In this document: piece after piece, positions 8,658-18,341 of the stretch
Numbering within the stretch: the first letter of the stretch is position 1
Layout of the letters: every line of letters starts with the position of its first letter
Assembly: GCA_965228415.1 (NCBI GenBank)
Contig: OZ245814.1
Coordinates: 6,882,001 to 6,946,000, forward strand
Direction: 5' to 3'
Length of the DNA: 64,000 nt
Source of the DNA: Agaribacillus sp965228415
GTDB lineage: Bacteria; Bacteroidota; Bacteroidia; Cytophagales; Cyclobacteriaceae
Notes under the pieces: generated by a model
Told to the model about the DNA's origin: nothing
The model's database searches: none
Seen by the model: the letters and a program-made list of their open reading frames with translations, nothing else
Translations under genes and position numbers: made by a program

Positions 8658-10436
8658 TTATTTAATCGCATTTCTGAAGGCGTCATTGGAAGCATAATTT
8701 CTGAATTCTAGATCAGATAAAGCTTTTTCCTTTAATGATGCGTCGGCTGCTACGGCTTTAGTGAGATTGCTGGTTACACCTGACTCGTTGTCCAGTCTGG
8801 CGCTGGCAACTGCAGCAGCGTAGTAGGCAAGTGCCATGTTATTATCAGTAGCAGTTACCTGCTCTAAAGTAGTAATGGCATTTCTATGATCTCCGCTCAG
8901 GATTTGAGCTAACCCTTTATTAAACAGGTTAGTAGTGGTTTCTGAGCTATTAGATAGGTTACTTACTGCATCACTATATTTTGCCATTTTTACCTCAATA
9001 GCACCTTTCACGCCATTCAGCCCTTTTTTATCTTCGTTAGAAGGATTCAGGCCTTCAGCTTTATTCAAAGCATCGTAAGCTTTGGCAGTATTACCCTGCA
9101 TCAAATAAGCCGAGCCAAGATTGATATAGGCTTGTGCGCTTTCCTGCTTTTTATTGGCAATTTCAAATTGTGTGATCGCTTTGTTTAAGTTTTCACCACC
9201 ATTGCTTTCGGCAGCCATTTGTAGGTAAGTAGCACCCAGGTTGTTGTGTGAACTCCAGCTGTCATTTTTCTTGGTAGCAGCTGTATAGATTTGCTCTTTT
9301 TCGCTCAGCGAAGGAGTCAGAGAAGCTGCAAAGCTTAGCTCTTCATCTGAAAGTGTATCTGAACTCACACTACCATTTACAATGCTTTTAGCCAAAATCG
9401 CTATCTCTGCATTTGACTTCTTTTCCTTAACAGTAAGAATTTCAGTTTCGGCAGTTCTTAACTTAGGATAAACATCTCTGAATAATTTTTTGTAAACAGA
9501 TAGTTTATGCAGGGCGTCTTCCTTGTCTTCAAAAGAACCGGCGCCGTTAACAATATTCAGGACTTCAGATTTTTCATCCGATGAAATACCATCATATTCA
9601 TCCAAATACGCTTTAAATTCACCCCAATCCTCAACCACTGGCTTGAGAATGAAGTTAATAGAATCTGCAGCTCCTTTGTAATCGTATTTTCTCATCTCCT
9701 GACGGTAGAACTTTTCAATGGCTTCAGCCCTTTGTTGCGACAGTCTGGAGTTAATTCTTTCAGCACCTTCAGGAGAGTGAGTACCTGTGATGGTAACCGT
9801 ACGTGTAACATTTTTTTCGGCTACGAAAGCGTCGAAGAATTTACCGCGATCACTACGTTTTTCCGAGTATCTTAAAACAGGGCTTCCTTGTGTAAAGAAA
9901 AATTCGACATTGGTAGGAAGCAATTCCTCTTGATCATTGTAACCATGAGGAGCATAAGATGGGTAATAGCTGTTTTGCGCTAATCTTGACGTAGTGATTA
10001 CTCCTTCGGCTACGTCCATTCTGGGAGTTTCTTTGGATTTTCCGTTTCTTGGATCAGATGCGACACCTTGTACAGTTAATTTACCAGACTGCATAGCCTC
10101 TTCATAAGGGAACGAGAAGTTTTGGCTGATTCTTGGCTGTTGCTCATTGGCATTAGGAAAATCCTCCTGCTTGAACTCTATGTTTCCCGGTTGTGGCTGA
10201 TTTTCTTGTCCGCCAAACTCATAGAAAGTATTAACTGTATAAACTTTACCTTTTTTTAACATCTTAACAGGTAAAGCTGCTGACATTTCAAAATTTACAG
10301 TATCAGCATGAACTTCTAGCGGGGAGGGTGTAACGGTGAGTTGTTGTTGATCAGCCATTTTAACCATTTGGCTTAATGAACAACCTGACAAAGATAAAAT
10401 CCCAACTAGGAATAACGCATAAACTAATTTTTTCAT
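8658..10436 (-). CDS. OmpA-like outer membrane lipoprotein with TPR repeats
   Basis: I start the protein at 10436 (MKKLVYALFLVGILSLSGC, a lipoprotein signal with Cys19). The longer frame from 10475 would begin inside the -7 promoter element, so it cannot be used. Residues of about 20-180 are beta-rich. A segment TVTITGTHSPEGAERINSRL...QRAEAIEKFYRQEM is an OmpA C-terminal-like, peptidoglycan-associated motif. TPR repeats follow in the second half (NNLGATYLQMAAESNG, AQAYINLGSAYLMQGNTAKA, GVKGAIEVKMAKYSDAVSNL, LFNKGLAQILSGDHRNAI). It is probably a periplasmic scaffold tied to the cell wall. It stands alone with its own promoter and terminator. Confidence 0.85.
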   Translation of the reverse strand: MKKLVYALFLVGILSLSGCSLSQMVKMADQQQLTVTPSPLEVHADTVNFEMSAALPVKMLKKGKVYTVNTFYEFGGQENQPQPGNIEFKQEDFPNANEQQPRISQNFSFPYEEAMQSGKLTVQGVASDPRNGKSKETPRMDVAEGVITTSRLAQNSYYPSYAPHGYNDQEELLPTNVEFFFTQGSPVLRYSEKRSDRGKFFDAFVAEKNVTRTVTITGTHSPEGAERINSRLSQQRAEAIEKFYRQEMRKYDYKGAADSINFILKPVVEDWGEFKAYLDEYDGISSDEKSEVLNIVNGAGSFEDKEDALHKLSVYKKLFRDVYPKLRTAETEILTVKEKKSNAEIAILAKSIVNGSVSSDTLSDEELSFAASLTPSLSEKEQIYTAATKKNDSWSSHNNLGATYLQMAAESNGGENLNKAITQFEIANKKQESAQAYINLGSAYLMQGNTAKAYDALNKAEGLNPSNEDKKGLNGVKGAIEVKMAKYSDAVSNLSNSSETTTNLFNKGLAQILSGDHRNAITTLEQVTATDNNMALAYYAAAVASARLDNESGVTSNLTKAVAADASLKEKALSDLEFRNYASNDAFRNAIK

Positions 10437-10472
10437 AAAAGTCATATTTAAAATTTTGGTTGTGTCGAAGTG

Positions 10473-10503
10473 CAAAACTATATTTATAAAATTACGAATG
10501 CAA
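10473..10503 (-). promoter_or_regulatory. Bacteroidota-type promoter for the OmpA-TPR gene
   Basis: Read on the minus strand: TTG (10503-10501), a 20-base spacer, TAGTTTTG (10480-10473). Both elements match the TTG / TAnnTTTG consensus. Transcription should begin near 10467, which rules out the upstream Met at 10475 as the start codon. Confidence 0.7.
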
Positions 10504-10555
10504 TTTTAAGTGAAAAAATCTTTTAATATTCGAAATAATTCCTTACTTTCTTTAT

Positions 10556-10563
10556 TATATTTG
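10556..10563 (+). promoter_or_regulatory. Candidate -7 element (TATATTTG) for the PspC-like gene
   Basis: Exact match to TAnnTTTG, 23 bases before the ATG. No TTG is seen at the expected distance upstream, so support is partial. Confidence 0.45.
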
Positions 10564-10586
10564 CAAATCTTTCTTTAAAAGATACA

Positions 10587-10805
10587 ATGCGTAAAATTCA
10601 ATATTTCTTCGAATCACAAGCTTTTGGTGTTTGCACGAAGTTAGGAGAAAAACTTAAAATACCTATTGCCAGCATTAGATTATTTTTTGTTTATGCCTCT
10701 TTTTTGACCTTTGGGTCACCAATTATCATCTACCTGACGCTTGCTTTCATCATTAACTTCAGAAAGCACCTGAGAAGGAGAAATAACCGGGTTTGGTATT
10801 TCTAA
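10587..10805 (+). CDS. PspC-domain small membrane protein
   Basis: This 72-residue protein is a single PspC-like module. It starts with FFESQAFGVCTKLGEKLKIP (compare the FGVCaGLa...lgip core), continues ASIRLFFVYASFLTFGSPII, and has a hydrophobic segment IIIYLTLAFIINF followed by a basic tail (RKHLRRRNNR). PspC domains sit in the inner membrane and are linked to envelope stress, but stand-alone versions in Bacteroidota have no defined role. The stop codon overlaps that of the convergent glycosyltransferase gene (10802-10805). Confidence 0.75.
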   Translation: MRKIQYFFESQAFGVCTKLGEKLKIPIASIRLFFVYASFLTFGSPIIIYLTLAFIINFRKHLRRRNNRVWYF

Positions 10806-11818
10806 CGTTTCAACTGGGAATATACACGCACTTTTTTCAAGAAATAAGCCACTACAATTGATCCTTTATAGGTTTCCATAAATTGCGTTTTTGAGCCCAA
10901 TTTCAATACTTTTCTGCGCTTCACTTCGATTTTCAACAGGTTTCTTAAAAATGCAAGGTGCGCTTTGCCTATAGCCCAAAAGTTGTCAAATGACCATTGA
11001 GTCAGGAATCGAAAGGCTGCCGCTACATCCAAAATCCAGCGTAATGGCATTTTCCATAATAATTGGCTGAAGGGTGAGTTTTTGTAAAGCGTGACAAGAC
11101 TGTTTCTGAAATTCAGGTAGGTTTTAAAACTATTGGTTTTATGTAAGGTTCCGCCGCCGATGTGATAAACCTGACTGTTCCCACAATAAAATATACTATA
11201 TCCCATCCGTTTCAGCCGCCAGCACAAATCTATTTCTTCCATATGGGCAAAATAGTCCTTGTCCAAACCCCCCGCCTTAAAATAGGCGTCCGCCCTCACA
11301 AAAAGGCAGGCACCTGTAGCCCAGAATATTTCGCGGTTGTCATTGTATTGACCGGCGTCAACTTCGATTGTTTCAAAAAGGCGACCCCTGCAAAACGGAT
11401 AACCTAATATGTCAATAAACCCACCTGCGGCACCGGCGTATTCAAATCTGTCTTTATTTTCAAAGGAGAGGATCTTGGGCTGACAGGCGGCAACGTCAGG
11501 GTTCTGATCCATCAGGGTTATGACGGGTGCTATCCAATTCTCGGTAACCTCAATATCTGAATTAATTAATATATAATAATCAGCTTCTATTTTTTGCAGT
11601 GCCTGATTGTAGCCCTCGCTAAAGCCATAGTTTTGAGATAAAAGGATCTTTTCTACATCATGGTGATGTTTGGTAAGAAAATCCACAGAGTCATCTGTGG
11701 ACTGATTATCAGCCACAAAAATAGTGTGTCCCTGGCTATATTTTTTTAAGGTAGGTAAAAATTGCGCTAAATAATTCTTACCGTTATAGTTAAGAATGAC
11801 TATGGCTACCTTGCTCAT
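10802..11818 (-). CDS. Family 2 glycosyltransferase
   Basis: A GT-A fold covers about residues 1-240: VAIVILNYNGKNYLAQFLPT, VADNQSTDDSVDFL, LSQNYGFSEGYNQAL, and YYILINSDIEV, whose NSD stands at the DXD position. A conserved WATGACLFVRADAYFKAGG / DYFAHMEEIDLCWRLKRMGY block follows, typical of rhamnosyltransferase-like GT2 enzymes. The C-terminal 90 residues are basic and may touch the membrane. It probably adds a sugar to a surface glycan. It begins directly after the stop of ybaB (11818/11819), so the two are co-transcribed, although a functional link is not obvious. Confidence 0.92.
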   Translation of the reverse strand: MSKVAIVILNYNGKNYLAQFLPTLKKYSQGHTIFVADNQSTDDSVDFLTKHHHDVEKILLSQNYGFSEGYNQALQKIEADYYILINSDIEVTENWIAPVITLMDQNPDVAACQPKILSFENKDRFEYAGAAGGFIDILGYPFCRGRLFETIEVDAGQYNDNREIFWATGACLFVRADAYFKAGGLDKDYFAHMEEIDLCWRLKRMGYSIFYCGNSQVYHIGGGTLHKTNSFKTYLNFRNSLVTLYKNSPFSQLLWKMPLRWILDVAAAFRFLTQWSFDNFWAIGKAHLAFLRNLLKIEVKRRKVLKLGSKTQFMETYKGSIVVAYFLKKVRVYSQLKR

Positions 11819-12151
11819 TTAAAAAAGACCGCCGAGGTTCATCCCCGGAATGTTGGGTATGATCCCCTCCGTTGATTTTTTGATTTCCTCCTTGGCTAGT
11901 TCATCTGCATCTTCAATGGCCTTGTTGACAGCCGCAATGATTAAATCTTTCAACATGTCTTCATCACCGGGTTTCATCAGGGAGTTGTCTATGTCCAGAT
12001 TAATCAATTGTTTTTTCCCGTTTACGGTAGCCTTTACCATTCCTGCGCCAGACTCAGCTGTAATTTCCAGTTTTGTCAAGGCTTTTTGGGCTTCCTGAAT
12101 TTTTTCCTGGGCCTCCTTGATCTTACCCATCATTTTCATCATGTCAAACAT
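11819..12151 (-). CDS. ybaB: YbaB/EbfC nucleoid-associated protein
   Basis: A 110-residue protein with the family layout: a Met-rich N-terminal helix (MFDMMKMMGKIKEAQEKIQE), a central sheet (ITAESGAGMVKATVNGKKQL, NLDIDNSLMK) and a C-terminal helix (LKDLIIAAVNKAIEDADELA), ending in a Gly/Pro-rich tail (GIIPNIPGMNLGGLF). It forms dimers that bind DNA without strong sequence preference. It is usually found near dnaX-recR; here it leads a two-gene unit with a glycosyltransferase and dnaX is absent. A TACTTTTG element on the minus strand at 12181-12174 is a candidate -7 box. Confidence 0.95.
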   Translation of the reverse strand: MFDMMKMMGKIKEAQEKIQEAQKALTKLEITAESGAGMVKATVNGKKQLINLDIDNSLMKPGDEDMLKDLIIAAVNKAIEDADELAKEEIKKSTEGIIPNIPGMNLGGLF

Positions 12152-12173
12152 ATTGCTCTCTTATTTTTAGATA

Positions 12174-12181
12174 CAAAAGTA
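12174..12181 (-). promoter_or_regulatory. Candidate -7 element (TACTTTTG) for ybaB
   Basis: Matches TAnnTTTG on the minus strand, 23 bases upstream of the ybaB start. No TTG at the expected spacing. Confidence 0.4.
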
Positions 12182-12266
12182 TTCTATTTATAGATGAATT
12201 CATATTCTAAAGAAGGCAGTATGCGCTAAATTTATCAGTTAATATGGTTGCCAGGAGACGATAGCG

Positions 12267-14168
12267 TCATTTACGTAGTAACAATACCCCGCCGGACCTG
12301 GATGATTTCATCCCGGTGAAATCCGTTACATCCACGCGGTAAACATAGGTGGCCTCAGGCATGAGTTTGCCATTAAAAGTGCCGTCCCACCCTACATCGG
12401 CATTGTCTGAGACAAAGATTAATTCCCCCCAACGGTTAAAGATTTTCATACTGAAACTTTGGAAGAAAAGCCCTTTGGCTTCAAAAAAATCATTTAAACC
12501 GTCTCCATTGGGAGTGAAGGCATTGGGTAAGAAGATCAATACCTCCAACTGAACCCTGTATAGGTTGGATACACTTTCCCTGGGGGTGGCATCGTTGGAA
12601 ACGGCTCTGATCTGATAAAATAATATCTGAGACCCCCTTAACAAGGCGTCATCAAGAAAGGATAATGTATTGCCCACGGGAACAGACCCCAGTAAATTCC
12701 CCTCATTATCAAATATGTCAACAAAATACTGATTAATACCCAGGGACCAACCCTGATAATCAGTCCAGGTCAGAGAAACCTGGTTATTTGACTCAAGACT
12801 TCCCGTAAGTATTATTGGACAGGTTGCCGGGCTTAACAGGGAAGTGTTACCACATTGATCCTTGTAACTAATGTTGTAACAGTAGGTGTCAGCCGGTATG
12901 TTGACGTCATTGTCAGTATAATTATTGTTATCTACGGAATCGACAAGTACTGAAGGCGCATTATTAACTGACTTGTAGATGAAATAGCGTGCAGGTGTTT
13001 CATTGGTGGGAATATCCCAGATGATATTAATTTCATTATTAATAACTGAACTTGTAATATCCTGGATCGGGTCAGGAATATCTGTACTAAAAGCTGTTAG
13101 ACATTGTTGACCGGAGGTAGAGATCAATCCGTTGGCATAATTGTTAACCAATTGATAGCAGTAGTTCTGATTGCACACTACATTACCGTCATCATACGTG
13201 GTCTGTGCGGCATTATTAATGACGCTAATAGGATTGTTGTCTCTGACTACGGTGTAATTGGAAAAATTTAAATTCTCCGTGGTCCAGGATAGATTATTGT
13301 TATTATCCTGGGCGACCGCGTCAAGTAGGACACTACAAATGGTATCGGAGTAAATAGTTATTCCGGAACAGACATCAGTTGCACTAATTCTGTAACAGTA
13401 ATAATTATCCCGGGTGTTCAGGTTTTCAACGATTTTCAGGGTAGGTTCTGTGAGCACTTCCACCATTTGAAAATTTTGCGCTTGATTGACAGCCTGCTCC
13501 AGCTCATAAACTATATCGGGGTTAAGGCCGTAAGACAGCACAAGGCTTCCTGTTCCAGGATCGATGGTGGTGACATTGAGGGAGTTGATCGAAGCTGGAA
13601 CGAGGTTATTGACAGTATTGATGTTTACTATCCTTTCTGCACAATTGTCCCTGGCGCCATTCATAATACCTCTGACCGTAATGTTATAGCTATTGGGTAC
13701 ACCGTAATTATGGGGAGGCACATTATCTCCCTGGTTGATGGTCAAATTGGTGCCATCACCAAAATCGATAAAAAACCGGTCATAGTAGGTGTCGGTGATA
13801 TCAATTTTGACATTGTTGTTAGCGCAATTCCTAACAGTATATTCAGGTTCCAGCGGCTCAATAACTTCAATGGTAATACTATCATCGCGGGGTAATTGAT
13901 TGGCTACAATTTCCAGGATGGTATATGTGCCCGGAGTGGTAAAGGTATAGGTGGTAAGATTTCCCTCAAACAATCCATCCCTGTCATAGTCGTAAGTTCT
14001 GGTAAGTCCTGGAAGACCCACCTGGGTGATGTTTACCGTGAGAGGTGCGCAGCCTTTAATGTAATCGACTTCAAAGCGTCCTCCTGCACTAGCGTGTTGT
14101 GCCAGCGAGTTATGATAGGGTAACCATAACAAAGTGAAAAGTAAGCTATATAAAAATTTTAACTTCAA
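12267..14168 (-). CDS. Secreted PKD/FN3-type protein with type IX secretion C-terminal domain (type B)
   Basis: A signal peptide (MKLKFLYSLLFTLLWLPYHN...) is followed by a PKD-like domain (FEVDYIKGCAPLTVNITQVG, TYDYDRDGLFEGNLTTYTFT) and a second PKD-like unit. Several FN3-like repeats follow, with paired cysteines such as NYCYQLV and DTYCYNISYKDQCGN. The last 90 residues are a gliding-motility-associated C-terminal domain: FLPNAFTPNGDGLNDFFEAK, MKIFNRWGELIF, GWDGTFNGKLMPEATYVYRV. This domain directs secretion through the type IX system and SprF-type export, so the organism must encode T9SS elsewhere. It is probably a surface adhesin or structural protein; it has no obvious catalytic part. Confidence 0.92.
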   Translation of the reverse strand: MKLKFLYSLLFTLLWLPYHNSLAQHASAGGRFEVDYIKGCAPLTVNITQVGLPGLTRTYDYDRDGLFEGNLTTYTFTTPGTYTILEIVANQLPRDDSITIEVIEPLEPEYTVRNCANNNVKIDITDTYYDRFFIDFGDGTNLTINQGDNVPPHNYGVPNSYNITVRGIMNGARDNCAERIVNINTVNNLVPASINSLNVTTIDPGTGSLVLSYGLNPDIVYELEQAVNQAQNFQMVEVLTEPTLKIVENLNTRDNYYCYRISATDVCSGITIYSDTICSVLLDAVAQDNNNNLSWTTENLNFSNYTVVRDNNPISVINNAAQTTYDDGNVVCNQNYCYQLVNNYANGLISTSGQQCLTAFSTDIPDPIQDITSSVINNEINIIWDIPTNETPARYFIYKSVNNAPSVLVDSVDNNNYTDNDVNIPADTYCYNISYKDQCGNTSLLSPATCPIILTGSLESNNQVSLTWTDYQGWSLGINQYFVDIFDNEGNLLGSVPVGNTLSFLDDALLRGSQILFYQIRAVSNDATPRESVSNLYRVQLEVLIFLPNAFTPNGDGLNDFFEAKGLFFQSFSMKIFNRWGELIFVSDNADVGWDGTFNGKLMPEATYVYRVDVTDFTGMKSSRSGGVLLLRK

Positions 14169-14219
14169 ACTTTTAATTCAGAGGCCTTTTGATGTAAAAT
14201 TACAATGGTTAGCAAGATG

Positions 14220-14227
14220 CAAACATA
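14220..14227 (-). promoter_or_regulatory. Candidate -7 element (TATGTTTG) for the T9SS cargo gene
   Basis: Matches TAnnTTTG on the minus strand about 52 bases before the start codon. No TTG at 19-21 bases was found. Confidence 0.38.
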
Positions 14228-14339
14228 CAAAACCCATCCATTTTCTATAAACGATGCATTTTGACTAAAATTATCCTTTATTCAAGCCACCGCGGTTGAA
14301 AATTCAGCTTAATGACACCTGGATGGAGACCCGGAAATT

Positions 14340-15713
14340 CTAATGCTTTGCTAAAATCTCAATACCCTCAGATACGGTTACTTTGGTTTGCTCACCGGTT
14401 TGCATATTTTTCAAAGTAATCAGCTGACTTTCCATCTCATCCTCTCCAACCAGTAAAACGTACGGGATGTTTTTTTTGTCGGCGTAATTCATTTGCTTTT
14501 TAAGCTTTGCGGGTTCCGGATAAATTTCACTTTTGATCTGGGCATTTCTTAACGCGCTCAGCACTTTTAATGCGTATGGCTCGGTTTTACGTTCGAAGTT
14601 TGTTACCAGGGCTGTGGTCGACACGATTGCTTCTTCCGGAAACAAATTCAGGGCATCCATCACATCATAAATACGATCGACGCCAAATGAAAACCCTATA
14701 CCCGAAATTCCGGGCATACCAAAAACGCCGGTCAGATCGTCGTACCTGCCGCCGCCGCTCAGGCTCCCGATTTTAACATTGTTTGACTTCACTTCCAGTA
14801 TGGTGCCTGTGTAGTAAGATAACCCTCTGGCCAGCATCGGGTCAAACGCCATGTGGTGGTTTTTAATGCCAAACTGAGCCAGATAATGCAGGATTTCTTC
14901 AAATTCATTGATTCCCTGCATTCCTGATGCTGAGTCCTGTAGAAGTGTTTTAATGGTCTTTAATTTTTGATCATTATTTCCTTCGATATTCAGGAAAGGA
15001 TCTAAAGCATTTATGGCAGCCGGGGCAAAGGATCTTGATCCCAGTTCATCGATCACGCCTTGCTTTCCAATTTTATCCAATTTATCAATTGATGTGCAAA
15101 GTTCACTGAGTTTGTCTGCTTCCCCGATGGTCTCGGCGATTCCCGCCAAAATTTTCCGGTTATTTATTTTAATATCATAATCGCTGATGCCTAATTTTGC
15201 GAAGACTTCGTTGATCATCAACACTATCTCCATTTCGCAGATTAAGGAATTTGTGCCAATAACATCCGCATCGCATTGATAAAATTCCCTGTAGCGGCCT
15301 TTTTGAGGCCGGTCAGCGCGCCATACCGGTTGAATCTGGTACCTTTTGAAGGGGAAAGTTAGCTCGTGCCGGTTCATGACAACGTATCTTGCAAAAGGTA
15401 CGGTCAGGTCATATTTTAACCCTTTTTCGGATATTTTATGTAGTAGCCGCTTAGAGCCTGCGTCATAGTCATCGGTAGAAGTCTTGGCCAGGTAATCTCC
15501 GGAGTTAAGTACTTTAAACAACAACTGATCTCCCTCCTCTCCATATTTACCGGTAAGTACGGAAAGGTTTTCCATACTTGGGGTTTCCAGAGGCTGATAA
15601 CCAAACTTTTCAAAGGTGGACCTGATGGCGCTAAAGATAAAATTTCGTTTAGCCATTTTATCAGGTCCAAAATCCCGCATCCCTTTTGGTAAACCTGGTT
15701 TTTGCGTACTCAT
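14340..15713 (-). CDS. hisS: Histidyl-tRNA synthetase
   Basis: A class II synthetase charges tRNA-His. Motif 1 lies around KGMRDFGPDKMAKRNFIFSA and TPSMENLSVLTGKYGEEGDQ. Motif 2 is in RYQIQPVWRADRPQKGRYRE followed by FYQCDADVIG. The HisA signature is LARGLSYYTGTILEV, and motif 3 is GGGRYDDLTGVFG...GIGFSFGVDRIYDVMD. An anticodon-binding domain covers about residues 370-457 (VLSALRNAQIKSEIYPE). The length of 457 aa is normal. It is transcribed alone. A TAGTTTTG -7 candidate lies at 15748-15741. Confidence 0.97.
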   Translation of the reverse strand: MSTQKPGLPKGMRDFGPDKMAKRNFIFSAIRSTFEKFGYQPLETPSMENLSVLTGKYGEEGDQLLFKVLNSGDYLAKTSTDDYDAGSKRLLHKISEKGLKYDLTVPFARYVVMNRHELTFPFKRYQIQPVWRADRPQKGRYREFYQCDADVIGTNSLICEMEIVLMINEVFAKLGISDYDIKINNRKILAGIAETIGEADKLSELCTSIDKLDKIGKQGVIDELGSRSFAPAAINALDPFLNIEGNNDQKLKTIKTLLQDSASGMQGINEFEEILHYLAQFGIKNHHMAFDPMLARGLSYYTGTILEVKSNNVKIGSLSGGGRYDDLTGVFGMPGISGIGFSFGVDRIYDVMDALNLFPEEAIVSTTALVTNFERKTEPYALKVLSALRNAQIKSEIYPEPAKLKKQMNYADKKNIPYVLLVGEDEMESQLITLKNMQTGEQTKVTVSEGIEILAKH

Positions 15714-15740
15714 ATTTATTCAGTGTTTTTATTCGCTTGC

Positions 15741-15748
15741 CAAAACTA
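15741..15748 (-). promoter_or_regulatory. Candidate -7 element (TAGTTTTG) for hisS
   Basis: Matches TAnnTTTG on the minus strand, 28 bases before the hisS start. It has the same core as the better supported element at 10480-10473. No matching TTG. Confidence 0.42.
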
Positions 15749-15984
15749 TTAAAAAAAACAGGGATCGCCTATAATTTTTCTTAGGGGAAGCCCTTTGTAT
15801 TGGGCACTAACCAGCGGATCGTTAATCCTAATTAGCTGTGAATCTTGACAATTAAGAGAAAAAAAGGTCTATATTTTGACTTTTTTATAAAAACCTGTGT
15901 CTTATCAGAGCGCTCGGAAGCAACCATAATATAGTTTGTTGCATTTCGTTAAATAGTTTTAATTAACCAAAACACTGTCCCAAA

Positions 15985-18339
15985 GTGCAAAATTTTTTCA
16001 GAGCTACGCTTCTAGGCATCTGCTTGTTGTCCGCTTTTCAGGAACTTTATGCCCAAAAATTTACCATCAGCGGTTACATTAAGGATAAAAATACAGGCGA
16101 GGTACTGATAGGTGCCAATATTTACAACAAAGAGAACTATCAGGGTACTACCAGTAATAACTACGGCTTTTACAGTCTCACCTTGCCAGCCGATTCCATG
16201 AAGCTCGTATTTTCTTATGTTGGCTACCAATCTATGGAGGTAAGCTTAAACCTGAATAAAGACACAGAGATAAATATTGGCCTGCAGGATGTGGTGGCGC
16301 TGGATGAAATTGTGATTTCCGGTAGGGAAGAGATCCAGGAAGTCACCCAAATGAGTAAAATCAATGTACCAATTGCTCAAATTAAAGCGATGCCGGCATT
16401 TTTGGGTGAGGTAGATGTATTAAAAGTGCTTCAACTATTGCCGGGAATACAATCCGGGACAGAAGGAAGTAGTGGGCTTTATGTGAGGGGTGGTGGTCCT
16501 GACCAGAACCTGATCCTGCTTGATGGTGTACCAATCTACAATGCATCCCACCTTTTTGGATTTTTCTCAGTCTTCAACGCTGACGCCATTAATAATGTAG
16601 ACCTGATAAAAGGAGGGTTTCCGGCAAGGTATGGTGGGCGGCTGTCATCGGTCATTGATATTACCATGAAGGAGGGCAATCATGAAAAACTGCGAGGTGA
16701 AGGCGCCATAGGACTGATATCTTCAAAATTAACTTTGGAGGGGCCAATCAATGAAAATACCACCTTTCTTGTTTCAGGTCGGAGAACCTATATAGACTTA
16801 TTGGCCAGGCCATTAATTAAGGCCTCGACAGAGGGCGATGAGACTGCCGGGTACTATTTTTTTGACCTCAATGCCAAAATCAATCATAAATTTTCAAATA
16901 ACGATAGGGTTTATTTAAGCGGTTATTTTGGGAATGATGATGCTTATAGTAGATTAAAGGAAAGCTATAACTCAGGTGGCGGAAATGTCAGCTATGAAGA
17001 TGAATTTGGGCTAAACTGGGGCAATATCATCGCTGCCCTGCGGTGGAATCACGTATTTAATCCCAAATTTTTCAGTAACCTTACCTTAACCTACAGCCGT
17101 TACCGTTTTGATATATTTGAGAATCATGAAGAGGAGCGAAATACTTCTACGGGCGTCGAAAATGAAGAGGAATCCATTGCCTATTTTTCAGGTATCCGTG
17201 ATTTTGCCGCTAAAGCGGATTTTGAATTTATTCCCAACCCTAGTCATTATATCAGGTTTGGGGTTAGCGGTATCAACCATACCTTTAATCCGGGCATTCT
17301 TTCCTACAAATCAACGGTTGAAAGCGATACCACCCTGGGTTCTTTTAAAACCAGTGCCAATGAATTCGCTGCATACCTGGAAGATGATATCAAAGTGACC
17401 GATCACTTAAAAGTGAATGCCGGTATCCACATTTCAGCATTCAGTGTGGAGGATGAGCTCTATACGTCATTTCAACCAAGGCTGGCAATTCGGTATCTGT
17501 TAAATAATGGTCTGTCCATCAAAGGTTCCTACGCTCAAATGACGCAGTTTATCCACCTGTTAACCAACAGTGGCATCGGGCTGCCTACGGACCTTTGGCT
17601 TCCTTCTACCAGAAGGGTATCGCCACAGGAGTCTTATCAATTTGCAATGGGATTAGCAAAGACCTTTAACAGGAAGTACGAGGTCAGCCTGGAAGGATAT
17701 TACAAAGAAATGGACGGACTGATTGAATACAAGGAAGGGGCCAGCTTCCTTAATATTGAAGGAGACTGGCAGGATAAAGTTGAAATTGGACAAGGCGAAA
17801 GCTATGGGGCGGAACTATTTATCCAGAAAAAGACAGGCCAATTTACCGGTTGGGTTGGTTACACGCTTTCATGGTCAAACAGACAATTTGATAATCTTAA
17901 TTTTGGGCGATCATTCCCTTACAAATATGATCGCCGCCATGACATAAGTATAACCGGCGTGTATAAGGTGAATGACCGCATTGATATTTCGGGCGCCTGG
18001 GTATATGGTACAGGTAATTCAATAACATTGCCTATATCAAAATACAATGGGTTTATGTATGAAGGTAATTTTTGGTTTAGGGGTGGCAATCCCATTACCT
18101 ACTATGGTGAAAGAAACGGATATAGAATGCGCTCTTATCACAGGCTGGATTTTAGTATTAGTTTTTCAAAACAGAAAAAATGGGGAACCCGGAAATGGAC
18201 CATCGGTACTTACAATACCTATAGTACGAGAAATCCATTTTTTATTGATATAGGATACCATAAAGGTGGTGGCAAAAAATTCATTCAGTATAGTCTGTTT
18301 CCTATCATTCCATCTATAAGTTATAGTTTTAAATTTTAG
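15985..18339 (+). CDS. TonB-dependent outer membrane receptor with carboxypeptidase-like N-terminal domain
   Basis: The start codon is GTG at 15985; this gives a signal peptide (QNFFRATLLGICLLSAFQEL...AQ). A CarboxypepD_reg-like domain follows (FTISGYIKDKNTGEVLIGAN, GTTSNNYGFYSLTLP, SYVGYQSMEVSLNL). The plug domain is at about 125-225 (VLKVLQLLPGIQSGTEGSSG, YVRGGGPDQNLILLDGVPIY, LIKGGFPARYGGRLSSVIDI). The beta-barrel runs to a C-terminal Phe (ISYSFKF). It imports a ligand across the outer membrane with TonB energy. A DUF4249 lipoprotein gene begins 2 bases after its stop, the standard pairing for this receptor class. The substrate cannot be told from sequence. Confidence 0.95.
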   Translation: MQNFFRATLLGICLLSAFQELYAQKFTISGYIKDKNTGEVLIGANIYNKENYQGTTSNNYGFYSLTLPADSMKLVFSYVGYQSMEVSLNLNKDTEINIGLQDVVALDEIVISGREEIQEVTQMSKINVPIAQIKAMPAFLGEVDVLKVLQLLPGIQSGTEGSSGLYVRGGGPDQNLILLDGVPIYNASHLFGFFSVFNADAINNVDLIKGGFPARYGGRLSSVIDITMKEGNHEKLRGEGAIGLISSKLTLEGPINENTTFLVSGRRTYIDLLARPLIKASTEGDETAGYYFFDLNAKINHKFSNNDRVYLSGYFGNDDAYSRLKESYNSGGGNVSYEDEFGLNWGNIIAALRWNHVFNPKFFSNLTLTYSRYRFDIFENHEEERNTSTGVENEEESIAYFSGIRDFAAKADFEFIPNPSHYIRFGVSGINHTFNPGILSYKSTVESDTTLGSFKTSANEFAAYLEDDIKVTDHLKVNAGIHISAFSVEDELYTSFQPRLAIRYLLNNGLSIKGSYAQMTQFIHLLTNSGIGLPTDLWLPSTRRVSPQESYQFAMGLAKTFNRKYEVSLEGYYKEMDGLIEYKEGASFLNIEGDWQDKVEIGQGESYGAELFIQKKTGQFTGWVGYTLSWSNRQFDNLNFGRSFPYKYDRRHDISITGVYKVNDRIDISGAWVYGTGNSITLPISKYNGFMYEGNFWFRGGNPITYYGERNGYRMRSYHRLDFSISFSKQKKWGTRKWTIGTYNTYSTRNPFFIDIGYHKGGGKKFIQYSLFPIIPSISYSFKF

Positions 18340-18341
18340 AA

